From Tubiluchus corallicola (Eukaryota > Priapulida > Priapulimorpha > Priapulimorphida > Tubiluchidae), in assembly GCA_030141605.1 (NCBI GenBank), contig JAQGDQ010000699.1, positions 32,501 through 96,500 of the forward strand: a DNA stretch of 64,000 bases. Direction: 5' to 3'. Positions 27,701-35,970 of the stretch are shown here, piece after piece (positions within the stretch are counted from its first letter, which is position 1; every line of letters starts with the position of its first letter). The position numbers and the translations under genes were made by a program. The notes under the pieces are model-generated. The model was not told the origin of the DNA. It worked only from the letters and a program-made list of their open reading frames with translations, and searched no databases.

Positions 27701-30242
27701 TCATCTGTTTGGGTATGCAACTGTACTACGCAGTGCAGAATCGAGTTTCTCCATGATTCTTAACAAGTTCCGGTACGTTGGGTGTTTGTATTCTTAAGCT
27801 ATTTTACTGTTCATTTTAGATAATAATGAACATCATTTTATTATTGTTATTATGTTAATCTCCGTCTGACGTCATAATTCTGATCGTTTTATTAGCTCAT
27901 GTTTATAAGCTAACTATAACCTCGTGATTATGATGTTTCTATGACGTCATACACATTGTGAGTTCATGAGCATATTATGAACTCAGTCTAACTTCATGAA
28001 TGTGACTACCATATGACCTCATGCTTATGATCCCAATATGACGTCATTATGTTCTCATGTTTATGACCTCATAATTGTGAGTATCCTATGACATCACGAT
28101 GACATCAAAACGTCATAATTGTGTTGACCTCTTGCTTGTGAGTCAAATATGAGCATGCTACGAACTCATGTTGAGCTCATGTCTTGACTAGGTGTGCACT
28201 TTACATTTGCAGCTTCACTAATTCATGGTATCACAACTTAAAGAAAAGCTTAGTTTTCTTACATTCCTTTAACTCCTTCAGGACCGTAAGCGTTTGCTGC
28301 ATTTTGCATGAATCCATGAAAAGCTGCTCTCACTATGCAATGATTACGTTATATTTGTTAATTTTTGTAAATTTCTACTCCTCACACAATGGAGTTTCAA
28401 TCAAAATTATATACAAAATGCTTATCTTAGAAAAATTAGAAATTGAGTTTTGACTCATACTCATTTGTATTTGTTCAAATCGTGTGGTGTTGAGACACGG
28501 CCTTTTAAAATGCTGCACGTACTTTCAAGATTCATTAAAAGTATTTTGATAAAGAAGTGCATGTGTCTTGTATGCTTTGTAAAAAAATCCGAACATAAGA
28601 CGGTCATATCGAACTGGAGGTCGAACTGGTTTTTGTATATTGTTTTACCTATACTCAAGGCATTTGTAACTTTTGCAACTTAATTGATGACTAAGATTTA
28701 TTCAACATGAATTTTTAGGTTACAGCTTCCATAATCATATAAAAACTATCAGCAACCAAACTGTAGAAAAGTCATTGTGTCTGACAGCTTCAACAAGAAA
28801 ATTCATGTCAAGACGTCCCTGTATCTATTATACAACATTTACCCCTGATCCCACCACCATCAAAAGGACATAAAATAATTTGCTATTAATTAAATTTATA
28901 TAATAATATAACTGATTGATAAATAAATAAATTAATTAATTAAAATAATCATTATTTATCAGTGCTGTATATTTTACCTTACAGGTTTAACGAGATGCGC
29001 ATGGCTTCCCCCATTCTTGCACCATTCTTCTTCTTCATCTTTGTCGTCCTGTGTACGTTCATCTTGGTGAATATGTTTATAACGATCATTATTACAGCAT
29101 TTGCTTGCGTCAGACATGATCTGAGTAAGCAGTCGAATGAGTATGAGATAGTGGACTTCATTATACGACGCTTTAGATCCTGGACGGGAATTGGAAACAC
29201 AAAGGTGAGAAACACAAACAACTTCATGTTCAATTATATTGATAAAAGGTAAATTCAGAATTACTTGCTCTTGTTAAAATGTACTTTGATTGTGAGTTCA
29301 TTTTTCTCGCAAGATTTTAGCTGTTTCTCATTTTCTCGTAAAAACTACTTGACCTTCACCTTCACCTCATTATCTTGCTTTACAAATGCCGTATTCTTTA
29401 TGTTACATCTAGTGGTGCTTTGCTTTAATTAAAAAAACATTTTAGCCCGTCTTTTGTCGTATTATCTTTCTATAGATGGCAGGCCTGTACTGCCTTCAGG
29501 CTCCAGCTAAATCTAATTAGAACAATATACTTTGAGCTGGGTCAAGTGAATTAGTTGAGGAATCGCCGTGTGAGCTTCGTGTCCAAAGCTAAATCTGCTC
29601 AGCAAATGGGTGGGTAACCAATAGAAACAGCTTTCATGTTACTCATCTGTTACGGTTCCCGCCCACAGTTGTTTAACACGTTGAAGGATCATGTATACAG
29701 AATTAAATATGGTCAGGACTTGCTCTACCGCTAAGAGGACTTTGTGGGGATGAAATTCTAGAAGCATTTGTTATTGTTTATTTTTTAAGTTTTCCATAAA
29801 TAATAACACAGTGTGTGTGATTAGTTAAATGCACGACATTTTAGTTAAATCTTAAATGAAATGCATTTCTTGTTTTATTTTCAAGCCAAAATTCACGATT
29901 CATTGACGCTAACACGGAGCTGCGCTCGCGAAACAAAACAATTTCTATTTTCACTTTACTTGTCTTCATTTTACACTTATCCATGATAATGCGTTATGCT
30001 AAGTTTTGGTCCTGCCACAGCCATCTACGATGAGCACTTTATCTGGTTGACGAGTACTGAACTGTATAATCAAATTTTTGTAGGTTGCCCAAATGCCGAA
30101 CAAACAACTCGATTTGGAAAAAAGCAAGCGTAATCACGTGGAAGAAATGTTAAACGTTCTGCCGGGCAACACGGATTCCTTATTGAAACATGTGGACAGA
30201 TTTTATTCTACAACTAATAAGTCCACATTGCAGCAAAATTAA
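748..30242 (+). CDS. Polycystin-1-like (PKD1 family) 11-TM receptor/channel-like protein, 5' partial, 22 exons
   Basis: Exons: 748-906, 1615-1730, 2960-3095, 3625-3921, 6893-6983, 7809-7953, 9811-9922, 10611-10838, 12317-12418, 13529-13644, 14614-14779, 17414-17698, 18041-18257, 20608-20782, 21389-21605, 22160-22283, 23225-23390, 23677-23764, 25130-25301, 26791-27772, 28985-29204, 30084-30242 (TAA). All have AG/GT borders, every phase is compatible, and the total is 4473 nt (1490 aa). Domain order is GAIN/GPS, TM1, PLAT, TM2-TM5 with cytoplasmic linkers, TM6, TOP/polycystin domain, TM7-TM11. This order is diagnostic of PKD1/PKD1L proteins, which act at cilia or the cell surface, often paired with a PKD2-type channel subunit. 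The first exon listed begins with ATG but follows a strong acceptor (pyrimidine tract then ttcacag), so the ectodomain probably continues upstream of the window. Weak exon boundaries (7953, 22283) are the least certain. Family assignment is firm; the orthologue (PKD1 versus PKD1L2 and others) is not resolved. Confidence 0.92.
1008..1610. mobile_element. AT-rich foldback (MITE-like) element ending at polycystin exon 1615
   Basis: The right end, read on -, is AAAAATAAGAAACACCAAAG followed by TGGAATTTAA. A near-identical motif stands in forward orientation at 1327-1360 and a diverged one at 1008-1040. Between them are many 'ttaatattaataa' and 'gaatattcataaat' arms that pair with each other, so the unit can fold into a long hairpin. 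The right end stops 4 bp before the exon 1615 acceptor. Confidence 0.65.
2453..2635. repeat. Imperfect (ACA)n trinucleotide tract
   Basis: About 180 bp of CAA/ACA/ACG triplets in an intron. It opens long low-complexity frames on both strands (poly-Thr on +, poly-Val/Leu on -), which are not genes. Confidence 0.9.
3958..4294. repeat. 32-bp minisatellite
   Basis: About ten head-to-tail copies of a 32-bp unit containing TTGTTTTCTTTCATTCTTT and ATGTAATATRTAG. It begins 37 bp after the donor of polycystin exon 3625-3921. Copies are almost identical apart from one A/G site that changes halfway along the array. Confidence 0.92.
4402..4605. mobile_element. Small TIR element (about 200 bp) rich in AATGCGTGAT motifs
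   Basis: The left end AGGTACGACTACAT...GCGCAATGCG pairs with the right end, which read on - gives AAGCTCCGACTCCACGTGCG and then CGTAATGCG. A lone related end (AGGGTACGACTCCATGTATA) is at 14058-14110. Terminal inverted repeats of about 28 bp with mismatches indicate a non-autonomous DNA transposon. Confidence 0.5.
4606..6420. other. Intronic stretch with no recognised feature
   Basis: AT-rich intron sequence between polycystin exons 3625-3921 and 6893-6983. Short frames on both strands have no coding character and no usable splice pairs in the required phase. Confidence 0.5.
6427..6812. mobile_element. TA-flanked MITE, family 1 copy 1
   Basis: Flanked by TA on both sides. The left end TGCCTTTTCGCAGTTTC pairs with the right end (read on -: AACCTTTTTACAGTTCC). 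The interior shares extended similarity with copies at 23969-24373 and 35971-36337, for example around ACCACAGCAACG and TTCTAGCTAGCTG. The TA duplication suggests the Tc1/mariner group. No transposase. Confidence 0.75.
6893..10838 (+). CDS. Polycystin exons 5-8: GAIN C-terminal part, GPS cleavage site and TM1
   Basis: Exons 6893-6983, 7809-7953, 9811-9922 and 10611-10838. The last exon carries the GPS: VCLSNHLTDFA, with the HL|T tripeptide at which GAIN domains self-cleave. Only two GPS cysteines are visible (SCAYLSENG and TVCLSNH); the positions that hold a second Cys pair in four-Cys GPS motifs read Leu (DGLEV) and Ser (CLS). Human PKD1 also has a two-Cys GPS. After the GPS comes FFVPPNDIDF, a stereotyped polycystin linker, then TM1 (PTIYITVIALGILFLIISVW) and a basic stop-transfer RRKDNKDVEK. 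The GPS is split by an intron (9923-10610). Confidence 0.9.
7611..7745. repeat. Degenerate 'cccaaat/tgtccaa' short repeats
   Basis: Begins ATTAAATTTTATTGCCGCCC, nearly the same opening as the repeat block at 45827-46045, and continues with 'tgtcc...tgtccaa...tgtccaat' motifs. Probably an old copy of the same satellite-bearing sequence. Confidence 0.45.
8967..9652. mobile_element. TIR element family 2, copy 1
   Basis: Similar along most of its length to 25874-26522 and, inverted, to about 53060-53337. Shared landmarks are TCATTTTAAATCTCC, GCCATTACATGACGTCACCT and ACCTGCTGGAAAGACTTATG. Ends are eroded here; the intact ends are visible in copy 2. Confidence 0.65.
9659..9738 (-). repeat. tRNA-derived sequence (SINE head or tRNA pseudogene)
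   Basis: On -: GTGGCGTAGCTCAGTCGTTG (A-box-like D arm), then a perfect 5-6 bp anticodon stem (TCCTT/AAGGA) with loop TTCCAGG, so the anticodon would be CCA (Trp), then GTGTTCAACTCCCG (B-box-like T arm). The acceptor ends do not pair, so it is not a functional tRNA. It sits between family 2 copy 1 and polycystin exon 9811-9922. Confidence 0.55.
11508..12067. mobile_element. Non-autonomous hAT element (Charlie-like ends), 560 bp
   Basis: Ends AAGTGGTTCGTAACC and GGTTAGGAATCACTG are inverted repeats of the Charlie/hAT type. They are flanked by 8-bp duplications GTCTAAGC (11500-11507) and GTCTAAAC (12068-12075), one mismatch. No transposase frame. It lies in the intron before polycystin exon 12317-12418. 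Confidence 0.75.
12317..14779 (+). CDS. Polycystin exons 9-11: PLAT (lipoxygenase homology) domain
   Basis: Exons 12317-12418, 13529-13644 and 14614-14779 encode about residues 429-556. Recognisable PLAT signatures are YYYEVVVFTGFSKASATNSK, VNFILSGNFDETDVRLFADE, IFQSGNADSFVMAVPRPLG, LNYIYIWHDNSGKGMYASWY and KFMCDQWLAVEYGDG. In polycystins this cytoplasmic domain after TM1 binds phospholipid and beta-arrestin and influences trafficking. Phases are 0, then 2 (AG|G completing Arg), then 0. The middle exon is only 116 nt and has no ATG, so ORF-based calling would miss it; its frame is set by homology and by the flanking splice phases. Confidence 0.92.
12449..12693. repeat. Pentanucleotide microsatellite (ATGTT)n then (ATGCT)n
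   Basis: About 240 bp of pure 5-bp units, with a clean switch from ATGTT to ATGCT at about 12597 and TATAT-type units at both ends. It starts only about 30 bp after the donor of polycystin exon 12317-12418. Confidence 0.95.
12694..13090. repeat. GC-richer interspersed-repeat-like segment
   Basis: The composition changes sharply (GCCGCGGGGTTCTCGCCGCC, a B-box-like GGTTCGAACC at about 12746, then CTCGAGGGGTTACC and a CCCTCACATTTGCACC / GTGAGGGCAGGTGCAAG inverted pair). It may be a SINE or the tail of another element; I could not find its borders. Confidence 0.3.
14323..14357. repeat. (TA)n microsatellite
   Basis: About 35 bp of alternating TA in the intron before polycystin exon 14614-14779. 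Confidence 0.9.
15081..15617. mobile_element. TIR element, about 537 bp
   Basis: The left end TAAAGGAAAACCGGACGATT pairs with the right end (read on -: TAAAGGTAAACCGGACGACT, then GTTTA). Inverted repeats of about 25 bp with few mismatches. No transposase frame. In the intron before polycystin exon 17414-17698. Confidence 0.65.
15618..17413. other. Intronic stretch with no recognised feature
   Basis: No exon, repeat array or transposon end was identified between the TIR element and polycystin exon 17414-17698. Short open frames here lack splice context. Confidence 0.5.
17414..23764 (+). CDS. Polycystin exons 12-18: TM2-TM6 and cytoplasmic linkers
   Basis: Exon 17414-17698 carries LLPVAGKEQMEEFSHLFQTQ, DHLWVSVFARPARSRFTRLQ and TM2 (SLLSMTMLVSAMWYGLV). 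Exon 18041-18257 is TM3 (GFMANLIIFPINLFLVWVF) followed by a basic tail. Exon 20608-20782 is a Ser/Asp-rich linker. Exon 21389-21605 is strongly conserved (FAWFLLFVTIGGSAFMTFLY, then SFGDEKVQKWLTSLFLSFF, VDVLIAQPVK), holding TM4 and much of TM5, which finishes in exon 22160-22283 and is followed by a run of acidic residues (DLDEDDADYDEEEVILEEND). Exon 23225-23390 is a basic segment plus TM6 (LREIAVYLFFLWIVWVNSY). Exon 23677-23764 opens the extracellular loop (SQRDPNAYHM). The linker exons are poorly conserved and rest mainly on phase. Confidence 0.88.
19530..20395. repeat. 44-bp minisatellite, about 19 copies
   Basis: Tandem units containing GTCATAATATCACAAACATT and GCAGTACAGTTTTGTATCGG. A later segment (about 20040-20340) alternates two variants ('cataatatcacaaacgtt' and 'cattatatcataaacatt'), giving an 88-bp higher-order unit. 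Lies 210 bp before polycystin exon 20608-20782. Small frames on both strands are artefacts of the repeat. Confidence 0.92.
20935..21292. repeat. 87-bp tandem repeat, about 4 copies
   Basis: Units run from GTGCTGCATACAATGATGTT through TGGTAATGCTTTTCCACAAC to CATTCAGTAGATCTGCTTG. It fills most of the intron between polycystin exons 20608-20782 and 21389-21605. Confidence 0.88.
21648..21773. repeat. (GA)n microsatellite
   Basis: About 120 bp of GA/GGGA repeats starting some 45 bp after the donor of polycystin exon 21389-21605. Being purine-rich on the sense strand, it extends the exon's reading frame as Arg-Glu repeats, which is an artefact. Confidence 0.95.
23969..24373. mobile_element. TA-flanked MITE, family 1 copy 2
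   Basis: Left end AGTCTTTTCACAGTTTC and right end (read on -) AGCTTTTACACAGTTCC, with TA immediately outside each. The interior matches copies 1 and 3. Intronic, 205 bp after polycystin exon 23677-23764. Confidence 0.78.
24430..25075. repeat. Degenerate inverted TTACATAATG-type repeat region
   Basis: The left part has CATTATGTAAC motifs and the right part has GTTACATAATG motifs, with a 'ctggtctg' GT-rich middle (about 24600-24830). This suggests an old foldback or palindromic satellite in the intron before polycystin exon 25130-25301. Confidence 0.5.
25130..27772 (+). CDS. Polycystin exons 19-20: TOP/polycystin extracellular domain and TM7-TM10
   Basis: Exon 25130-25301 reads FWNWTRRILPEV... 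FLGDRVNRRLGPIYMRQIRV, the canonical start of the TOP domain. The 982-nt exon 26791-27772 is the largest and contains the rest: CNVDMY...SPECNDW (the conserved Cys pair), GWTPR, YWGRLGLYPGGGYYVFL, then WIDKYTRAVFIEFSLYNPNV and NLFTVGNILFEFPSTGGI. Four membrane segments follow: YATLKTAFEVIFVLFIIGF, WAIIGFGVASIILYF, LCYMMAFICFLATLKMIRLL (the S4-like helix, few positive charges) and FFTAMFLIVFLAFTLMFML, and the exon ends inside the pore loop (SSFSMILNK). The domain mediates polycystin oligomer contacts in the family. Confidence 0.95.
25440..25510. repeat. Short triple repeat of a 28-bp unit
   Basis: Three copies of TTGTTTAGTGTGAACAGGTA plus CATTA, just after polycystin exon 25130-25301. Confidence 0.85.
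25874..26522. mobile_element. TIR element family 2, copy 2 (best preserved)
   Basis: The left end TAAAGGACAAGAAAAGAGGT pairs with the right end (read on -: TTAAAGCACAAGAAAACCC). The interior is shared with 8967-9652 and about 53060-53337. About 650 bp, no transposase. Contains a TGACGTCA palindrome. Confidence 0.7.
27830..28190. repeat. Degenerate TATGACGTCAT / CTCATG array with three CRE palindromes
   Basis: An intronic run of variants of 'atgacgtcat', 'tatgacctcat' and 'gaactcatg'. Perfect TGACGTCA is at 27867-27874, 27942-27949 and 28039-28046. It looks like a decayed short tandem array; whether the CREB/ATF consensus sites matter is untested. Confidence 0.5.
28985..30242 (+). CDS. Polycystin exons 21-22: last TM helix and C-terminal tail
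   Basis: Exon 28985-29204: RFNEMRMASPILAPFFFFIF continues into the last helix (VVLCTFILVNMFITIIITAF) and then CVRHDLSKQSNEYEIVDFII, the usual polycystin end with the FILVNMF core. The final exon 30084-30242 encodes 52 residues with a short helix (LDLEKSKRNHVEEMLNVL) that could form a weak coiled coil, and ends with TAA at 30240-30242. The tail is short; no EF-hand is visible. A canonical AATAAA occurs at 31685-31690 and may mark the 3' end if the UTR is about 1.4 kb, but this is inferred. Confidence 0.9.
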
Positions 30243-30919
30243 TTAAACTCTTTTCCAATGCAGGTAACATTTCTATAAGATTTTACTTGTTAGTAATACA
30301 CAAGAGCACCTGTTTTCTTAAACACCAATGCTCCTTTTGAGGTTCTCGGAATGTTAGGCGTAGCTTTCTATACGACCACAAATGCATTATTAATGATATA
30401 CATTAACCTCGTAGTCAATCTTACTGTATGCTTTGTTACTTTGACACCAAAGTTGTAAATGTTTTGAACAACATTCTTAATGGCTGACCAGAAAAGCTCG
30501 TGGCAATCCTCTGGAAAAATGCAGTGTTACGTAAAGCAAATATTCACTTGTGAAAGATTTAATGACGACTTTTCTGAATTTCACTGGAGAAGATGCGTAA
30601 ATTGCAGAATAGCTAAAGAACGGAAATTTAAAGATCCATAAGAGCTATACAGTACCGGCCACAATGTCATTGACAAAATAACCAACACGTGCTTTTCCGT
30701 GCTTAGACCATCATTAGAACTATGATAAGAAATACCTCGTAGCATTAATTATTAAAGTTGAGTTCACTAATTGACAATGAACAACTCTGTTCAACATGAA
30801 CTAAATTGCACTACATTTTAATTGCAAAAAATGGATCTGCACATGATGAATATTAATAACCTTTTTAAACTGTGAAAGCATGTCAAAACTCAAAACTCAA
30901 TGTACTGTACCAGGATTTA

Positions 30920-30989
30920 CGTAGTGAAAATACGAGTAGTATTAGTAATGGTAGTAGCGGTGGTAGTGGCAGTAGGAGCAGTAGGAGCT

Positions 30990-31023
<34 letters not shown>

Positions 31024-31025
31024 GA
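30920..31025. repeat. GTA/GCA trinucleotide tract
   Basis: GTAGTAGCGGTGGTAGTGGC followed by (GCA)n. It opens a short poly-Val/Ala frame that is not a gene. Lies in the polycystin 3' flank. Confidence 0.85.
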
Positions 31026-31684
31026 AGTAGTAGAAATGCTCAAACTATGCATGACAATAATTTCGCTTGTACATTTTTATGATCCAATGGTTGCGCTCTG
31101 CACTGCTTGTTTTCATGTGCTTGCTGTGCGTCCAACATAGCAGGCAGAACATACCTGATATGAAAATTTATAAACAACATAGTAATTCACGTGGAATCGT
31201 TAGTACAAAGCTATGCGTATTTCAGGAACGAGTGATTTAATATTCCTGCTAAACTGATCAACTAGATGATCACCGTAAGTTTTTGAAGGTGAGTGCTGGG
31301 CTCCTCCTGCTACTTAGTCTTAAAAGGAACTGGATTAAAATGTGTAATTGAATGTAGGTGTGATCTAGTCCTTACGTAACACTTGCCTACAGTACTTTGA
31401 GTTTACACACTTTCACAGTTTTCATAGTTTTTGAAAATGATTAATAACATTCATCATTGCACAGATTCGTTTCTTTATGGTTAAAATGTTGTACAGTTTA
31501 GTACGTTGTTGATCGGTCTTTCATTGACATTTAGCACAGGTTTCTATCATCTCAACTTAAATGATTAATTGTATGTTTTATTTATATTATTGTCCTTGAT
31601 AATGCTTATGTAGGGCGTTGAAGGTCTCTATAATAGCTATGTCTTGCTATGCCATGCTCTTATGTTTAATGCAACGCAAATGTC

Positions 31685-31690
31685 AATAAA
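31685..31690 (+). terminator. Candidate poly(A) signal for the polycystin gene
   Basis: AATAAA about 1.44 kb after the polycystin stop codon. It is placed just before the minisatellite block begins. No cleavage-site evidence is available, so an earlier non-canonical signal is equally possible. Confidence 0.3.
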
Positions 31691-31851
31691 TGCAGTGTCT
31701 GATTGTATAAATTTATAGTACATTTTTCTAATTTTAGCTGATGAAGATGAAGAAAACTTGAATGTGGCATAGCTGCCACGTATCTTACCAAAATGAGCGA
31801 GTCAAAGATGTTACTAAACACAAAGCAACGTTACGTTCTTGAAGAAATGGC

Positions 31852-32285
31852 CGTAATAAGCAGATTTCAAAGCCGTAATAAGCACATTTCAAAGCCGTAA
31901 TAAGCACATTTTAGAGCCGTAATAAGCAGATTTTAGAGCCGTAATAAGCACATTTTAAAGCCGTAATAAGCAGATCTTAAAGCCGTAATAAGCAGATTTT
32001 AAAGCCGTAATAAGCATATTTTAAAGCCGTAATAAGCAGATTTTAAAGCCGTAATAAGCACATTTCAAAGCCGTAATAAGCAGATTTTAGAGCCGTAATA
32101 AGCAGATTTTAGAGCCGTAATAAGCAGTTTTTAAAGCCGTAATAAGCAGATTTTAGAGCCGTAATAAGCAGATTTTAAAGCCGTAATAAGCAGATTTTAA
32201 TGCCGTAATAACCAGATAAGCCGTAATAACCAGATTTTAAAGCCCTAATTCCCAGATTTTAATGCCGTAATAAGCAGATTTTACT
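31852..32285. repeat. 22-bp minisatellite, about 20 copies
   Basis: Unit AGCCGTAATAAGCAGATTTTAA with scattered substitutions. No spacers, so not a CRISPR array. The first of several minisatellites in the intergenic region between the polycystin and RRM-like genes. Confidence 0.93.
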
Positions 32286-32629
32286 TTGATTTACTCATAT
32301 GTGTTATTCAATGATTTCAAGGTAGCAAATCATGAAATTTAAAATTGGGAAATTGAAGATGTAACGAATCTTTGTAACGAATGAATGGATTAGTCTATTC
32401 TTTTGAATGTGAAAGACCTAATGGTTATCCAAAATTTGTTGCATGGAAGACGGATGTCTGAATATGAATAAAAACACAAAGTCATAATGAACATTACACG
32501 ATTATGACTCACAAAATGAAGAAAACGTTTGAAATCAACTAATTTCCTAGTCAGTTATTATTTACTTACTCGCTTAGTCTGGACGCTGTAGGTCGCTTCC
32601 GAATACAACATGGCGCCACTCTAATTTAT

Positions 32630-33037
32630 TTTATGCCCCTTCTGCTGCACCCTTATGAGGTCTGCCCCTTCACCTACACCCTTGTGAGGCCTGCCCCTTC
32701 ACCTACACCCTTGTGAGTTCAGCCCCTTCTGTTACACCCTTGTGAGTTCAGCCCCTTCCGCAGCACCCTTGTGAGGCCTGCCCCTTCACCTACACCCTTG
32801 TGAGGTCTGCCCCTTCACCTACATCCTTGTGAGGTCTACCCCTTCACCTACACCCTTGTGAGGCCTGCCCCTTCACCTACACCCTTGTGAGGTCTGCCCT
32901 TCTGCTACACTCTTGCGAGATCTGCCCCTTCACCTACACCCTTGTGAGGTCTGCCCCTTCTGCTACACCCTTTTGAGGTCTGTCCCTTCACTACACCCTT
33001 ATAATGAGGTCTGCCCCTTCTGCTGCACCCTTGTGAT
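32630..33037. repeat. 29-bp minisatellite, about 14 copies
   Basis: Unit around CCCCTTCACCTACACCCTTG plus TGAGGTCTG. C-rich on +, clearly different in composition from the AT-rich surroundings. Confidence 0.92.
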
Positions 33038-34014
33038 TAATAATAACCGAGAACTACTCAGTTGCTATTAAGCTATTTAAGCAGAACTGATTTGATATTT
33101 TCGTTAAATTACATTAATTTATGATCGGTAGACAACGTTTATCATTTCGCTGTACATTTGTAGTTCTTCTGGTGTGTGATCAAACGTTTAATAAACTGTT
33201 GCCGTATGTGTATGAACTACGTAATTCAACTTCTAGCGTTTTCTTTTCCTAACGGAAGTTAGGCTAAAAGATTTCAACATTCACTAACGAGTTTGATAAC
33301 TGACAATGGCTGGTAAGTTTCAGTAATTCCCCTCTCTCGCACTCCTAACATTTTTTCAATAAAAAATATAACACTTTAACTTTGTCACATAGAGTCGCCA
33401 TAGCAATTAGGTCCCACTCAAAAATAGATAAAAAGAACTACCATGGATGGTAAAAGAACTTTGATCAATGTAAGCGCCTGTCGAGATTGGAAAAAATCTT
33501 GAAAAGAAAATTTGAAATCAAAATGGGTACTCGGTAGACGTCCAATGTGACAATTTGAAAATCATTTGTGTAGAATTATGCATTGCTTTTCAAGCTTTGG
33601 TAGTTTAATTATAACTGACGATAAAATCAGTTGATTTCAAAATGATTTCTTCTATAATGTGTAGCAGTAACATACATTTTTTGAATTCATCGTTTACATA
33701 TTATTGTTGGTGATTTTATTCAACTTATATTTACATTAATTTTCATTAACACATATATTATATTGAGGTGGTTTTGTAATTTATTTACGATGTGATATTT
33801 TGTCTGTGATATCAACAATTTTATCTGCGTTGCTCTGTTGGGTTTTATTACTCGTCTGATACTTATGACTTTGTGAAATCTGGTTTATACTTACGTAGAA
33901 GGTAAATATGGTTTTGTGATTTCCTTGTGTGATTTACTATAATAATTTCTGTCTGTCCGCGTGATTTATGACGAGGTGACTGTCGTCATCAATTTAGATA
34001 ATATAACTTTATCA

Positions 34015-35335
34015 TGTAGGGTTTGTGTGTCATTATCAATCTATGTGCAACCACACTATGACAGGTTTATGTGTGTCATCATCAATCTATGTGCAACCAC
34101 ACTATGACAGGTTTATGTATGTCATCATCAATTTATGCGCAACCGCACTACGACAGGTTTGTCTGTCATCATCAGTCTATGTGTAACAACACTATGACAG
34201 GTTTATGTGTGTCATCATCAATCCATGCGTAACCACACTATGACAGGTCTATGTGTGTCATCATCAATCTATGTGCAACAACACTATGACAGGTTTATGT
34301 GTGTAATCATCAATCTATGTGTAAAAACACTATGACAGGTTTATGTGTGTCATCATCAATCTATGTGTAACAACACTATGACAGGTTTATGTGTGTCATC
34401 ATCAATCTATGTGCAACAACACTATGACAGGTTTATGTGTGTCATCATCAATCTATGTGTAAAAACACTATGACAGGTTTATGTGTGTCATCATCAATCT
34501 ATGTGTAAAAACACTATGACAGGTTTATGTGTGTCATCAGCAATCTACGTGTAACAACACTATGACAGGCTTATGTGTGTCATCATCAATCTATGTGCAA
34601 CAACACTATGACAGGTTTATGTGTGTCATCATCAATCTATGTGCAACAACACTATGACAGGTTTATGTGTGTCATCATCAATCTATGTGTAACAACACTA
34701 TGCCAGGTTTATGTGTATCATCATCAATCTATGTGCAACCACACTATGACAGGTTTATGTGTGTCATCGTCAATATGTGTAACAACACTATGACAGGTTT
34801 ATGTGTGTCATCATCAATCTATGTGTAACAACACTATGACAGGTTTATGTGTGTCATCATCAATCTATGTGTAACAACACTATGACAGGTTTATGTGTAT
34901 CATCATCAATCTATGTGCAACCACACTATGACAGGTTTATGTGTGTCATCGTCAATATGTGTAACAACACTATGACAGGTTTATGTGTGTCATCATCAAT
35001 CTATGTGTAACAACACTATGACAGGTTTATGTATGTCATCATCAATATGTGTAACAACACTATAACAGGTTTATGTGTGTCATCATCAGTCTATGTGTAA
35101 CAACACTATGACAGGTTTATGTTTGTCATCATCAGTCTATGTGTAACAACACTATGACAGGTTTATGTGTGTCATCATCAATGTATGCGTAACAACACTA
35201 TGACAGGTTTATGTGTGTCATCATCAATCTAAGTGCAACCACACTATGACAGGTTTATGTGTGTCATCATCAATCTAAGTGCAACCACACTATGACAGGT
35301 TTATGTGTCATCATCAGTTTAGATATAACCACTAA
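34015..35335. repeat. 46-bp minisatellite, about 28 copies (1.3 kb)
   Basis: Unit GTTTATGTGTGTCATCATCA then ATCTATGTGCAACAACACTA, TGACAG. Variants (gcaacc / gtaaca / gtaaaa) recur in blocks, with some copies shortened to about 44 bp. The longest array in the window. Confidence 0.95.
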
Positions 35336-35970
35336 GGTTTATATTATCACTAAGTTCGATTAGCTGCTCTGCAATAGATATTGTGACTTCTCTGCTCTAC
35401 TCGGATTTTTTCACTTTACTGAAACTGATGACGTATGTTAATTTCCATAGCATCTCTCGGTCTGTTATTTCCATCCCTGCTGCTAAAATTGCTTTGAAAA
35501 AGGTCAAACATTGCCTTGCGAATTTATTTATGTACTTAACTTGATTACGCTCAGCCTAGTAATTCAGATTTTTAGTACATTTAGTATCAATTAACCTAAT
35601 TATAGTAATTATACTAAGAAAATCAACTATCACAATAAAACAGCTGAATCTACTTAACTGAGTCTGTTTATTAAATTTTGATTTCCTGATCTCATATCAT
35701 TTCTTAATCTAGATCAGGTGCCAGTGCATATAAATTATTCACTTAAGTTCAATTAAGGAAAAAGAAAGAAAGTGTTTTAAACTACCACTGCAGTTCCTCA
35801 GGTGAATGTAAAAGAACAAAAAGGAAAAAATCACAAGAAATTACTAGAACTACTGAAGTAATAAAAATACAAGGAGAAACACAGAATTACAAAATCATGA
35901 TTTCACTGCAGTAACTGATTTCACTGACATGAAAAGAAGCAAACTTATGATCCTCAGACATAGGAGAATA

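Noticed and set aside
31738-31773. Alternative polycystin last exon encoding an acidic end (DEDEENLNVA)
   Set aside because: A good acceptor is present, but no donor in the needed phase exists in the 30084-30242 exon, which has its own stop.
33304-33312. ATGGCTG|GTAAGT as a first exon of another gene
   Set aside because: No promoter elements, and the nearest following acceptor gives an immediate stop. No homology.
31852-35335. CRISPR-like direct repeats
   Set aside because: The units are contiguous with no unique spacers, and the genome is eukaryotic; these are minisatellites.
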